The notes under the pieces are model-generated. The model saw only the letters and a program-made list of their open reading frames with translations. It was not told the origin of the DNA and ran no database searches. Shown here one piece after another: positions 23,870 to 37,300 of a stretch of 64,000 bases of DNA. Position 1 is the first letter of the stretch. Each line of letters begins with the position of its first letter. This stretch comes from Strongylocentrotus droebachiensis (Eukaryota; Echinodermata; Echinoidea; Camarodonta; Strongylocentrotidae), in the NCBI GenBank assembly GCA_035222895.1, contig JAVYIG010002725.1, forward strand, positions 167,041 to 231,040, in the 5' to 3' direction. A program made the translations under genes and the position numbers.

Positions 23870-24640
23870 AAAATATTGTCGGCGAAGCATTTGTCGTAGT
23901 ACCAGTAACATTTGTATTTTATGGGACACTTTTTGGGCGGAGCAATTGTCGGCGGAGCAAGTGTCACCGGAGCAATTGTCGCTTCAGGCGGAGCAAATGT
24001 CGGCGGAGCAACTGTTGGCGGAGCAATTGTCGGCGGAGCAAATGTCACCGGAGCAATTATCGCGTTTTGCGGAGCAATTGTCGGCGGAGCAATTGTCGGC
24101 GGAGCAAATGTCGGCGGAGCAATTGTCGGCGGAGCAATTGCCGGCGGAGCAAATGTTGGCGGAGCAAATGTCGGCGGAGCATATGACGGCGGAGCAAATG
24201 TCGGCGGAGCGATTGTCGGCGGAGCAAATGTCGCGGAGCAAATGTCGCGGAGCAATTGTCGCGTTTTGCGGAGTAAATGTCGGCGGAGCAATCGTCGGCG
24301 GAGCATGTGTCGGGTTACCTGCATAGCATCGTCCACTAGCAGCAAAGCGGCTAGGTGATTTTTTTTTTGTTGCTATTTTGAACCCCCTTAAGTGATGTTT
24401 TCCTGGCATCTATAACATGCGGTGCATCCCTCACGAGCCGCAATGCGGCGAGGCGATTATTATTTGTTTTGCTATTTTGAACCTCTATAAGTGATGTTTT
24501 ATTGGCATCTACTAACATCTACTAATACTTTGGGTCTGGACACATGATGGAGTTTTTCTATGTACATCACATTTTCCCTTGGCAGCTCAAGGGGGGATTC
24601 TCTACCCCCCCCCCCCCCCCTCCCCTCTGTAGATCCGCCA
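23870..24640. mobile_element. MITE-like element carrying inverted 15-bp minisatellite
   Basis: 23930-24310 is the reverse-complement version of the 2-kb minisatellite (GGAGCAATTGTCGGC units, including the GCAAAACGCGATAAT and CGCCTGAAGC variants). Reading the minus strand, the element begins GGTGGCGGATCTACAG (about 24640) with a G run. It then has two copies of a module with GATGCCAGGAAAACATCACTT, and GTGGACGATGCTATGC leads into the minisatellite. The same module order without the minisatellite is present in the tandem-array MITEs. The far end of the element was not located. Confidence 0.7.
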
Positions 24641-24783
24641 CCGCAATGTTACAACTCTTAAATCGAGTATCTTTACAAGAACTAAATCATGTAGAGTTGA
24701 AAACCAGGTGTTAAAACCACACCGAAAGCCTACATAATTATGGGAGCGCCATATAAGCGACGATGCGTAAAAGCTCTGGGAAC

Positions 24784-24915
24784 GGCAGCGTTTCTCGAAA
24801 CCGTCATAAGTACAAGTTCACCGACATCCCATTGACACGCGTGTATTAAGTTTAACACGCGTTTCAATGGGATGACGGTGAACTTGTAGTTATGACGGTT
24901 TCGAGAAACGCTACC
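24784..24915. repeat. near-perfect fold-back, about 56-nt arms
   Basis: GCGTTTCTCGAAACCGTCAT starts the left arm at 24788, and its reverse complement ends the right arm at 24911. The arms differ at about three of 56 positions and are separated by about 12 bases (TATTAAGTTTAA). If transcribed, it would fold into a long, almost perfect hairpin. It could be a small fold-back element or a source of small RNA; no sequence feature decides between these. Confidence 0.85.
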
Positions 24916-25139
24916 CACATTACAAACTGTCTTTTAACAATAGCCGATGAAGCCAGACCAATTAAGGCATAAGATACATAGAGTAAGAAAGAAACGGAAG
25001 AAAAGACGAAGACTTTTAAGTGCCGATTGTTATACGCCCTAACTAGAGCGTCGAGTAATAACGCTGTGCAAACAAGTGTGTAGAAACCCTTTTGGTGAAG
25101 GCCTTAGACAACAGTATTACGCTAAGAAAAAATGTTGAA

Positions 25140-25308
25140 ACAGAAGTTGAGAAATATAGTACGCAATTAAGAGAGAAATCAGATCATTGACAAATTAGAG
25201 AATCTGCATAGTGAAAACCCAAAGGAAATATTGAAATCGGATAAAGGATCTGGAAAATGTACACACTGAAAGGAAAAGACACACTTATCACACGTGAACT
25301 CAAAAAAA

Positions 25309-25340
<32 letters not shown>

Positions 25341-26923
25341 GAATGTAAACGTTGTTGAAATATCAGACTTGAAGGAAGTTGTTGAATATTTTAATACTTA
25401 TTTTGTTGACTCCGTTTCTGAACTCGCTAAATAGCTTTTGAGCTCGAAACCGAAACTATCAACAGATGTGAATTATTGAAAGAAAATCTGGAAAAAAAAC
25501 GGTGATTTACTTTACTTTTCAAATATCTCGATATATTTCGTAATCAAACAGATAAAATCATATACTTGCAAAAAAGCAACTGGATATGATGAACTCTCTG
25601 TTAAAATACTGAAATATATCTGTGATATTCCTCATGTAATGGAAAGTTTAGTATATATACTCAATTTGTCTTTGCATTCTTCAGTATACCCTGATGCTTG
25701 GAAAATAGCCCGAGTCCAACCGATTCCCAAAGGAGGGGATACAGCGCCATAATGAAAAAAAATACATACCCGTGTTTATACTGCCGATTTTATCTAAAAT
25801 AATTGGAAGGGCAGTTTATTTAAATATCTTTGAATATTTGTCGCAGCATAATCTACCAATTTGGATTTCGTCCTAAGCACTCGTGCGAAACAGCCCTATT
25901 ATGCATGGTTAACCAGTGGTCAGACAATGTAGACAAATGGTATTTGAAGGGTGTAGCTTTGATAGATCTTCGACGTGCATTAGATACGGTCAACCACTCT
26001 CTCCTCTTAAATAGATTACATTAATATGGTTGCTCCCCGAATGTAATTAAATGGTTTGAATCATACTTGAAAAATCGCCAACAATTTGTCTCATTAGGGA
26101 AAGAAAAATCAACATTTAAAAATATAACAATGGGAGGTTCCACAAGGGTCCATCCTGGCCCCGCTCCTTTTTACTCTGTTTGTTAATGACATCCCATGTT
26201 CCATCTCAAATGGCATTGTTTATATGTATGCAGATGATACTACTATCTCTAAATGTGGAAAAACTAAGAAAGAGGTAGAACTCAAACTGCCAAAAGCTTT
26301 GGTGAACTGAATTCTTGGCTGAATAAAAATAAGTTGATGTTGAATAGTGATAAGACACTAAGATAACAGTATGCTGTCGATTGAATTAAATGGATTCCAA
26401 TTGAAATGTGTATATGCAAATAAATGTTTGGTAGTTATAATAATTGATAACAGTCTTAACTTTAACAAACATATCGAAAGTATTGCGTTAATTGTGAAAC
26501 ATAAATTAGGAACTATGCGTCGATGTAAACATTATTTTGATAAAGCACAATTCCGTTTGGTCGGGTAGATCTGAATCAAATCATAGTAAACTGGAAAGAT
26601 TTCTCTTGTTGGTTTGTTATTGTGGTTGTTACTGTTGTTTATAATTTGTATTTGTTACTGTTTGCTTCAATTCGGATATATGGCATTTACATATTTGATT
26701 CATACTCATTTCGTATTCTCTATGTTCAAATCTTTATTTGTAACCTGGTGTGCAATTTTTTTAAAGTCGTATTTTGAAAATGTCTATATTTATTTATATT
26801 TTGATGTGTTGAAATGTATATACGGTACTTGTTTGTGTCATGAAGGGCCTGAACGAGAATCAGTATTTATTTGTTGATTGGGCTACCCTTCGTTTTAAAG
26901 ATGTGTAATAAATAAATAAAACC
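25140..26923 (+). pseudogene. decayed non-LTR retrotransposon (LINE) reverse transcriptase
   Basis: RT motifs occur in order but in different frames. PDAWKIARVQPIPKGGD is near 25690. FGFRPKHSCETALL, then LKGVALIDLRRALDTVNHSLL, lie at 25860-26010. GVPQGSILAP is recoverable near 26135-26160, and YADDTT (the catalytic motif) is near 26230. A C-terminal patch (IIIDNSLNFNKHIE) lies at 26430-26480. The 3' end is an AATAAATAAATAAA run at about 26907-26923, typical of LINE tails. Stops and frameshifts, including after the LLLNRLH segment and around GVPQGS, make it dead. The clade is probably CR1/L2/Jockey-like; this is inferred from motif style. Confidence 0.85.
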
Positions 26924-26934
26924 TTATGAACATG

Positions 26935-27245
26935 GGCAAATCCAAAATGGCCGCCATCTGAGTTAAAGGTCAAGCGTAGTTCCAAAAGGAAAAGAGCTAG
27001 TATGATAATAGTTTATTTGGTAATAGGGTTTTCGGGTCAGAGGATCTGATTATGATGTTCTTGTTTCAATTACAGGTCTCATTGGGGCTGTCATGCTGGT
27101 TATATTGACCAAATAAAAAATGGCCGCCATCCGAGTTAAAGGTCAAGTGTAGTTCCAAAAGAAAACGGGCTAGTATGATCAAAGTTAATAAATTCATGGG
27201 GTTTCCGAAGTCGGATAATCTGATTATGATGTTCTTTTATCAAGT
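26935..27245. repeat. tandem duplication, about 180-bp unit
   Basis: AAAATGGCCGCCATC.GAGTTAAAGGTCAAG occurs near 26946 and 27116, and each copy ends with CTGATTATGATGTTCTT. Copies are moderately diverged. No coding sequence was seen. Confidence 0.75.
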
Positions 27246-27249
27246 TTAT

Positions 27250-27462
27250 GTCACCATCCTGCCCTAAGGCTACAATGAAGTCCATTTCCCGGTTGAAGAA
27301 GATGAGGAGAGATGCGCCAAACTCACACTTGAGTGGGTTAATGACGACACCGTATTTCGAGAGTCGTGAGAACAGTTGCTAGTTGGAGGTGTTGAATATG
27401 TTCCTCTTAGGTCCTGTCTCACTCGCGATGAGGAGGTCGTCGATGTACGCGCCGGATCGCAT
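27250..27462 (-). pseudogene. Ty3/gypsy reverse transcriptase fragment
   Basis: The minus strand reads AYIDDLLIASETGPKRN, then, after an in-frame stop, QLFSRLSKYGVVINPLKCEFG and a fragment ending in MDFI. YIDDLLIAS and the downstream INP.KC.FG block are hallmarks of Ty3/gypsy RT. Only about 70 codons remain, with an internal stop. No LTR was confirmed around it. Confidence 0.8.
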
Positions 27463-27811
27463 ACATTATTAATTGATTGTACATTTGTTGTGACCTGTCT
27501 AAATATACACCATTTAAATGATCTGAAATTGTCCTTGTCTAAAGTGTTTGGGTGTTTTTGATTGATTGATCCCGTGATTGATTGTCAATAAAGTTGGTGC
27601 CGATGTGGTTCTGTTAAGAGTGTGTTGGCATTAAACATATCTTCACCGACACCAACCATATGCCAATTTAAACCCCAACACGAACTCACCTGATTCGTTA
27701 GGATTCGTCAGACGGAATTTTCGCTACACCAAAGTGCTGTACATGGGCGCCTGTAGATGGGTTATCTGTGAACAACTGCTCAAGGGAGCAGAAATTGGGC
27801 AGCTGTGCAGG

Positions 27812-28094
27812 CAGTGGCGGATCCAGGGGGGTGGCCCGGGCCCGCCCCCCCCCCCCCCCCCCTGGGAAAAAAACGTGTAAAGACGCGTGATTTTTACCTT
27901 TTGGGGGCGATGGGCGCAATTTTTTTAATTTCCGAGGGCCAACAAAAAAAATGTGCTCACTACCCCCAACCCCCCCCCCCCCCCCCACCCCACACTGAGC
28001 GACTTGTCGGTCGGCGCGATTTTCAAATTTTCGGGAGCAAAAAAAAAAAAAAAAAGTTGGGCCCCTCCCCTGAGAAATCCTGGATCCGCGCCTG
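27812..28094. mobile_element. hAT-type MITE with 8-bp target duplication
   Basis: The ends CAGTGGCGGATCCAGG and CCTGGATCCGCGCCTG are inverted repeats. A perfect 8-bp duplication, TGTGCAGG, flanks them (27804-27811 and 28095-28102). The interior holds long C runs, G runs and A runs and no gene. An 8-bp duplication plus CAGNG termini is the standard hAT signature. Confidence 0.9.
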
Positions 28095-28102
28095 TGTGCA
28101 GG

Positions 28103-31100
28103 CCATACGCGGTAAGTGAGAAGTGTGTGTTGTTGCTGTTAGTATTAAAATGCTATCACACCTTCATTCGTTGAGAATATCTACACCTATCACTTATTTC
28201 AAATAAATGCTCTTCACAAATTGTGCAGATATTTATTGATATATACATGTATTTTATATGATAGGCTTGCGGTTGCACCAGGTGAGAGAGGGGGAGGAGG
28301 CCTAGGGAAGTCCTGAAAAGGACTCTCTGTAATATTTCTTCCTTGAGTCTGTGTAGTCCTGTATTTTTTTTTATCTTTTTAGGATTATAAAATAGGAATG
28401 AGATTTCAAATCCACTGCAGCCCAAGATCAAAAACAAACTCGCCCATACTAGGGGAAGTCCACCCTTTTATCAAGTTACTTTTGTAACAGTTTGAATTTG
28501 TCTTTATATTTAAGTTAGTAAATTTCTTATCTCTTCCTTATCCATTATTACATATTCATTTACATATTTGCATTCTTCATTTGCATATTCATTTTCCCAG
28601 CTCATGTTTCCATTTCATTCACTTTCTTACAGCACAGTCTTTCAGTTGCACTACTGCCACACTCTATTTTCCTCTCTCTCCTTCAAACCCATTCCCTTTG
28701 TTGTCTTCTCATTCTCTATGCATGGTTGCCTTTTCCTGCCCTAGCAACATGCACTTTCTCTTCTCTCATTCGTTCTCTTTGCCTCTTAACTTTGATCTAT
28801 CTAGCCTGTTCACCTCATTGGTTTCTCTTATCACATGACTTTACCCTGATTGGTTTATTTTGTTATGATGCCTGATTTGTACTAAGAGACATGTTATAAT
28901 TTTGAATAATAAAGTTAGTTCTGTTCCGTCCTTCTTCGAGTGAGGTTGTCTTATCTACTGTCCTGAGTTACTTGAGTTTTGTTGGAGAGTTTAGATTGTT
29001 TTTGATGCAGCATGTTCGATGATTGATTTTGGTTAGCTATAATTTCCCTCGGTTTAATAAACACGTTACAATTTTAATAAAAGCAGAAAAATGAAAAAAA
29101 CATGTCAGTGAAAGTTTGAGCAATATATCTTATTACAAATGAGAAGATTTTGAATTTTTGAAGGTGCGATCAATCGAACACCAGTTGGAAACTCTGAAAC
29201 TTACCTTGCGAGGTCCCCTCCCATTTGCCATGTACTAAACAACTTCGAAAAGTTCTATTTTCCCTCCAGAAAATGTTCAATCGTACGTTACCCTACCCCT
29301 AAATATGTTTTTATACAATCCCTATATAAAATAAATCTGTTCCGTCATCAATAACTATAAGAACATTGAAGTTTATGACAATTTGTGTATAGATCAAATT
29401 GGAGAGGACAATTCATTTTGGAGTGTATTACCTAACAACACGTAATGTATGCAATTCTTATTTGTAACGAGGCAATTTACAAACATTTGTGCATTAAATT
29501 TGATGACAATACGAAAATGGCCTGTTAAAGTTTTTTGGCCTGGCACACTGAACTCTACACTACATTGCTTAGAGATCAGTGGCTGGCCACCTCATTCATC
29601 TATTGTATGACGTCATTAATTGCAACTATAACGTTAGTCTGGCGGTGCAATTAATTTGCCCCTCAAAGCACGTTTATTCACTGGGATTTATAGGGTGCAC
29701 TATGGGGGACTATTCGACTTTTTGAGCCTCAGTTATACCTTTGAAAAAGTGATTGTCTGATCCAACCATGACGGTGTCTAGTAATATTACAAATACGAAA
29801 GCATTTCAAGAGAAATACTCATAATGCATATAGTATATTGTACTGCATGGAAACATTTCAAAAGGTCATCTGTAACCGTTACCGTAGAAGATCAAAAGTT
29901 TATGCAAAAATCATTGACAGGCCGGAGACTGTCGAAAATGACAATAATTTACCATTCTACCATGCAACTCGATATTCTGTACAATAAAAACAGGTTTTAG
30001 GTTTTAGTTGAATCAAGATGACGTAGACAGTCAATTTCGTTAATTATATTTTTTTTTCAACGGTAATCGTTTTATTTTTTAAAGGCTTCCGTGATTTTGT
30101 CACTGAATGGAAAACCACGCCATTGTGCTCTAAGATACTTCAAATTCGAGTTTGCAATGACGTAGTTTGTCGACTTTAATTTCACAAATAAACCACTACT
30201 CATTGAGCATTGCGCTTTTGTGTAATACAGATGTTCACTCGCGAAAATTTTGCGCAAACATTGGATACCCCAACTATAACATGCATGACGCTCACGGATT
30301 CCTATACATGATATTGATATAATTTACTAAAATTTCGTTAATTATATAAAACAACGACGAAAAGCATATTTTTAATTCGTTCTTTTGAGAGAAAAATCGT
30401 TTTTTTCCCCTCCGCCCGGCCCCCTTGCGAGGAGAAAAAAGAATATGCCATGTAATTATTTTGCATTACAACGATTTAAATGAGTTCTATTCTCAAATTA
30501 TACACATTGGACGGTTTACTCTACGCACAGGACTGCGACTTTTTAAATCTTATCAACTTATATCAACGATGATCAATGTTTGGTGTTATTTATTGCCCTA
30601 GAAACATCGTCACTGCCTTGTTCGCTTTTGGTTTTGGCATTTTTCGTTTCTTTACGGGAATGGCTAGAATCACGACTCCAATTTTGACTAATCAGATGGC
30701 TAGATTTCTTAAATGAGGTTTAAAAAAAATATACGAAATATATTTTGTCTAATATATATGTTTTTTAAAATAAATATTTCGATCAAGGCACAGTACCATA
30801 AGAGCACAATTAGGGGAGGGGTGTAGGATTGGGAAGCTAGGAAGAGACTTTTTGTTGAGGGGGGGGTAGATCTAGTCGAGCTATATCCGAACTACGCTAA
30901 ATCTGGACCTGGATCACTATGATTCAACATCAAGTCATAAATACCCATTATAAGGTCAAAGCCACTGCCAATGCCACGTCTGGAAAAAGTGACACAGGTT
31001 GTACAAATCTACATGGATTAACTTCAAATTCCTCATTGAAATTCCACGATGATCTTCCTAAATCACTCATTAATTGTTTTCTTTTTAATTAAAATGTACG

Positions 31101-31187
31101 ATATACACAGCAATGATCAAGGTACAGGATTTAATCATAAACATTTTTCTTCCATGTCTGTTTTTAGATTGTCCTATAAGAGTAACC
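28103..31187. other. intergenic stretch, no gene recognised
   Basis: I find no domain, no RT motif and no convincing exon. 28560-28860 is pyrimidine-rich. The sequence may hold the promoter and 5' untranslated part of the downstream sulfotransferase gene. TTTTTAG at 31161-31167, just before the start codon, could be a splice acceptor for a 5' UTR exon, but this is unproven. Confidence 0.4.
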
Positions 31188-31386
31188 ATGGGATACTCCT
31201 TGAATCAGATGTTCACTTTACTTCTGTTTGTATTGTGGGGACTTACGGCATATTACATTTCCAGCATCAGCGAAGATGGTGTTCGAAGTAGAGTCCAACA
31301 CTTGAGAGAAAGGACGACTCCGTTTAGAATTGAACCCGACCACCAGATTATGACACGAAACACAACAGCAAAGGCTATAGAGACAG
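31188..31386 (+). CDS. sulfotransferase exon 1 (signal anchor and stem)
   Basis: Starts at ATG in ACCATGGG and ends GAGACAG before GTAATT. It encodes residues 1-66 plus one base of Gly67: a short N-terminus, a hydrophobic segment ([16 protein letters not shown]) and a charged stem with an Asn-Thr-Thr glycosylation site (58-60). The segment itself has no family hallmark. Its place in the gene rests on phase agreement, orientation and membrane topology. Confidence 0.6.
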
Positions 31387-34300
31387 GTAATTCAATCAGA
31401 TATTCGAATAGATAATGAAATAAGTTGTTAGTGGGCCTACTATTATTCAATTCTTTTTCCGTTAAAATTGCAAGACCAGACAAACGAATTAGACAAAACT
31501 TATAACCATACAAACATTGAGATTTATAATGGGAAAAAGACAGAAGTTGAAATGTTTAAATGCTACAAGCACATTCATAACACGTATTGGCTACGGCGTC
31601 ATTTTTCAGAACGCTTTACGCCCCCTTTCCGTTCCTTTTTTTCCTTGGAATTTTGCAACCATATTTGGGTGATCAAACGCAGGGCATCTCGATGCTGGAT
31701 TTTTTTTGAAAATCCGTCAAGGGGGAGGGGCATTTTATATTCTGCTTGATTATCTGAGTATGGAAAGCCATTTGGGCCACAGCACGCGTCATAACGTGTG
31801 ATCCATTCCTTCCTTTCCTTTTCCTTTCTTCTATCCCGATTCACGTCCTGCTAACCCACCTAACCCACTATCATAGATGCTACAGACTTCTAATACATTC
31901 CTCTAAATCGTAAAAGAAACGCTCTTTCGTCTGTCTCGTAGAAACATGGGCGTCAATGCATGCATATCTTTTTAATACGATTGCAGTTCTAGTTTTTATC
32001 TTGATATCATTCAATATGAAAACAATAGGCCTACAACTATTTCTTCAAATTACATTTCTTTTTCATCATAACATTATTCAAAATCCTTAATGCATGAATA
32101 ATCCAGAGATTGCGATCGAAATTTGTTTTGGAATGAAAAATCAGTTAACTGGTTCGTAAAGTAAGTTTTTGGGGGTAATCGTAATGTTTTAGTTAAAATA
32201 TTTGATCTTGGAGGTCTATACACAATACCATGATTATATTATTAGTATCCGGAACATTGATTTCGTTAAAAAGAGACTCCAGTGTTTCGTCCATTGCATT
32301 ATTTCGACGCAACCCCATATACCCCAATTAGACATGTTCTTTCAAACTGACTGTACCTACCCTAAATATACGACAGAAAAAGAAAAAGGCTCTTTCTCAT
32401 ACTTTGCAATACAACTGTACAACTCACTATCAATTTTCATTCAAACATCACCTTCCCTACAAAGTTTTAAAACCAGCCTAAGACTTTTCCCATCCATCTC
32501 TTGATTTTATTATATGTAACTTATAACCATTTAACTAATTTTACTCTAATTTGGTTTGTTTTTTCTTTTCCTTTTGCTTTGTATAAATCACCACACATCT
32601 CTGGTTTGTGTTGGCCAGGAGGGATTTGACCTCCCTGCCTGGTCGCTGACAGGTGGTTATCTCATCAAATCAGCTCTCAATTAACATAAGAAAAGGAGTC
32701 CAATGGGGGACCGACGGGTACCGCTTAGGCATTGTTTACTATACAGAGGGTGCGAGTAGCTACAAGTAGTGTAGTCCCGCTTAAAGCTGTTATTATCGTT
32801 ACCATGTAGTTTTTATATTTAATATTTTATAATGTATTATTTTGTTCATAGCAGGGCTGCCTAGTAAACCAGGCCTTCTGTGGCACTGCTTTTGAAAGAT
32901 AACAAAATAAATGAATAAATATATCAATATGCACATAATTGTCTTTTTATGCAATGTATCGTTTCACACGGGCAGGTTTGGTTTTCTGCAATGACACACG
33001 ACTGATGCCAAAAGGGACCTTCCCACCTATAGCGCTGGCTAGCTTTCCCGGGTCAGGTAATACGTGGGTCAGACATCTCATAGAGACTGCAACTGGTTAT
33101 GCCACAGGAAGTGTGTATATGAGCGGAATACTTAGTAGCCGAGGTACGAATAACCAGGGTATGTGAGTTAAAACACATCCCTGGAATAACTACTACTCCC
33201 CCCCCCCCTCCCCCCCCCCCCCCCCCCCCCCGCCAATCAGCCCATAGGCCTGTTGTCATCAGCTCGAATTTGCCTAACAACCTGCCATTTTCAGACCCGG
33301 GATATTATCCCGAAGCTCGGAATTGCGTCCTCACCAGACCGATACGCTCATCACAATTAGCTCGGACGGGCGCAAACTCAAGCTGAAGAAAACAGGCCTC
33401 ATGCGAACTTTTCAGTCTCGTAGGCCTCTTTCTTGTTTCAGAGAGTTCACGAGACCATGGGTGTCGATCCCGGGGGGGGGGGAATGGGGGGGATATATCC
33501 CCCCAATATTTCAGGTGGGGGGGGGGGGGGATGGCCTGTACAATCATCCCCCCCCCCCAATAATTCACCATCAACAAAAAATGAAGAGAAAAATTAATGA
33601 TGACAGCCCGATGAGAGTAGTTAATTGTTATTACTCGCAAGATGACCATCAATATACAGATTTTTCTATCTCATTTTCATAATACATACATATATAAATA
33701 GAAAACGAAGTAAATAAGACAACCGTATATGAGACAAGAATATCACATGACTTTTGGCCAGTTCAATCTGAAGTGTTTTTTAAAGCTATGACTATGTGGG
33801 GATGATGATGCGTTTTTTTCATAATGCAAGTAAAGTAATAAAATATTGTATCATTGAAGAGAAAGACGGTTTTGTCCAAATGGCAGCATGTAGGAGACGA
33901 AACTTTCAGTTTGTTCCCTGATTCTGATTTTGTTTTATTGATTTCATCCATTTCTTTGTTTATTTATATCTCTACATGTAAAACATTTGAAGAACTATTT
34001 TCCGAAAGGAGCAAAATCTTTAGATAACAAATGGAAATAATGATGTACATTTTCCTCTATTTACCTTGAACAAAATTATTAACCTAAATTACGCGAGAAA
34101 TTATGAACACATGCATCTTTTAATAACAATTTGTCATAGACACCTGAACAAAATCGGGTAAACAAAGAGTTCTTTCTTAAGTTACACACATGGATCTAGT
34201 GCCTCTTGAAAAGAAAGCAACAAAAAAGTGTTCCTCCCCCTGTTACACCCACAAATGTAATAACTCCCACAAATGTAATAACGCCCACAAATGTAATAAC

Positions 34301-37300
34301 ACTTTACCCACAAAAATTAATGTAACAACACCCACAAATGTAATAACACTTTACCCACAAATGTAATAATTTCACCCACAAATGTAATAATGACTTTACC
34401 CACAAATGTAATAAATTTGAAGCGATATTTTGAATCACCCACAAATGTAATAATGACTTTACCCACAAATGTAATAAATTTGAAGGGATATTTTGTCGAA
34501 TTTAAAACTAAAACCCTGTAATAAAGCATGGGTATAGCGCGCAGTCTTTGCTCCAGATCCGGTTATTTCAACAACAACAACAAAAATCTTCAAAACTAAG
34601 ACCCCACCATCTTCCAAACTAAGACCTGGTAATAAAGCATGGGTTTAGAGCGTAGTTTTTCTTCCAGACCCGGTTATTTCAAAACTTTTTAAAAATCTTC
34701 AAAACTAAGACCCCATCATCTTATTCCTATGGAAGAACATAAGTATTGAGCGTAGTCTTTCCTCCAGACCCGGTTTTTCAAAAGTTAAAAAACAAACAAA
34801 AAACAAAACAAAACAAAACAAAACAACAAAAAAACCTTTTAAGCTAAGACCCCTCCATCTTCCAAATTAAGACCCGGTAATAAAGCATGGGATTAGAACG
34901 TATTCTTTACTTCAGACTCGGTCATTTAAAAAAAAAAATCTTCAAACTAAGACCTCACCATCTAATTCCTGTGGAATAACATGGGTATAGAGCGTAGTCT
35001 TTCCTCCAGACCCGGTTATTTCAAAGGAAATATAAATTTAAACAAATCTTCGAAACTAAGACCCACCATCTTATTCCTCTTTTTTTTTCATTTAAAAAAT
35101 AAATTACATTATTACATATGTGGATACAACACGTCACAAATAAATGATTGGTCGGCGGTCACACGAACTGACGAATCAGTCAAAATGGTCCATATATATA
35201 ACACACAGAGGAGGGACCGATTCGATGGTTCGTTGACCGTCGACGATTTCTTAATCATGTAAATATTCTATTGTAAACAAACAAAAGGGTATCAACTGGG
35301 TTAAAGAGCTTCCCTCTTATACAAAACTCCTAAACGAGGACCCAAAAGAGGTCCTTGGATGGAAATCTCCTTTCGAGATTTTCTTTGGTAGGAAACCAGA
35401 ACAAAATTATATCTCCCGTCAAAAAACAAACTATACTATCCATGGATGGGAAAAGAATGAACAAGCTGTTCGAAGAAAGGCTTACAAGGCTTCGCAGCGT
35501 GTAAACAAAAGAACGATTAGATCCCAGGAAAAAAAACTTAATGTACCAAACATACCAGATCAGGTAAAGGTTGTTAATATTCTTTATCTCATTGTAGAAT
35601 TAAAATAATTATTTCCTTTTGATCAGTCATACTTCATTTCAACTCCGTCTACTCTTAAAGGTACTATGTCCCTTTTGCAGCCAACCTCAAATTCTGTAGA
35701 ACTTTGCAGGAATTATGAATATGTCATGTATGTCCTATCTGTGAAATGTAAACGTTAGCAGTGTCCTCATATTCAAATTATGCAAGGAAACCCGTTTACT
35801 TGCCAGACTTCACTGTCAGACACTATTGAGTGACTGACTGGCTTTTTTCTTCTTTGGTAATAACATACATGAAAAGAGTTGTAAAGGGTACATGAGCATT
35901 TGTCTACTTCAATAACCCACTTCTTGTGATGGCCAAGATTAAACTGATTGAATCTTTGCGAAGATTATAAAACGTATTACCATTCGGTACAATTGTCTGA
36001 AAATCAAGACTATTACTTTTGGGCTCTATAGCCCTGAAGTCGATTTGAAAACTAATAGTCGTTATTTTCCCACTTGAAGACATTTTCAGGCCCCACCTTT
36101 TTTAGGGAAGTTCTAAATTAGTATTATCTTTCAAATGCAATTGGAATTTAACTTTTTCATTTTTTTGGCCTGCAAATGGGACATAGTACCTTTAAAGCAT
36201 CTGAAAAGTAATACTGAAAAACTTTTGGAGTTGTACGTGTTAAGTAGTTGTATATGGACGAATACTAAGTTACAGAAAGCCAGGTACATTTAGTATTTTG
36301 GCATCTTGTTCTCTTGTTTTTCCTAGCTTAAAAGAATTGTCACGTGTTAGGTTGTTTGCGTTTTATATCAAGTTCAGTTGATGTTATCAGGTTCAATATT
36401 GCCCAAATTATAACCTTGTTTGCTTGTAAAAGACATGTGAGTTACTCCACCTTTTTATACGTAATAATTATTTTGGTTCTGTTACCGTCTGTATATTAAT
36501 GAAACAACCTCTTCATTCGTTTGGAATAAAATACTTTCTATCTTACAAAATCTATGTATCCATCATTGCATTTAATACTATAAAACCATAACCTCTGCAA
36601 TTTACTCACATTGATTGAGAGAGTATATAGATATTTTATCAGTCAAAGGGTTTTGCAATCGTTCATTCAAAACATATGTTTCGCGCGATCTCGTTATACA
36701 GCTATTTATGATTTGTTATATGAAAGTATGCGTTGTTATTTGCTTGTTAACCGATTATCATTTCAGACTTGTTCTTGTTTATATAGCTGCTTGAGTGTTT
36801 CAGAAGTAGGGAAAACTGTAATATAAATGTGTTTTGTTTGTATTTGCCTTTGAATAAATTTCGTTCTCATGAATTCACACCGTGTACCGCGTACCAATTG
36901 GTAGTCTTCAGTATAAGTAATTTATACGTTCATCACATGAAGAAAGGTAATTCATTCACGCACTCATGAAAATATAACATCGCAATCCAACGTTTTAATG
37001 TCACTAATAGCGTACATATATATATATATAAATATATGTTACATATCGTGAACATATTTCATAATCACATGCATAAAACAATCAGCGTCAATATTTAAAT
37101 ACATTTAAGGTCACTTATTCAATTACTTTTTTTTTCTACGAACATTGAATTTCAGGATATTTTTGGGCGTTAGAATATTTACATGATTAAGAAATCGTCG
37201 ACGGTCAACGAACCATCGAATCGGTCCCTCCTCTGTGTGTTATATATATGGACCATTTTGACTGATTCGTCAGTTCGTGTGACCGCCGACCAATCATTTA

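Noticed and set aside
23812-24409. Similar repeat-protein frames at the inverted minisatellite
   Set aside because: Same explanation: frames are open on both strands because of the 15-bp unit.
27460-27800. LTR of the gypsy fragment
   Set aside because: I could not find a matching second LTR, a primer-binding site or a polypurine tract near 27250-27462.
33294-33682. A possible extra sulfotransferase exon after exon 2
   Set aside because: Exon 2 joins exon 3 in phase and restores the family motif. The frame here runs through G-run low-complexity sequence and has no sulfotransferase motif.
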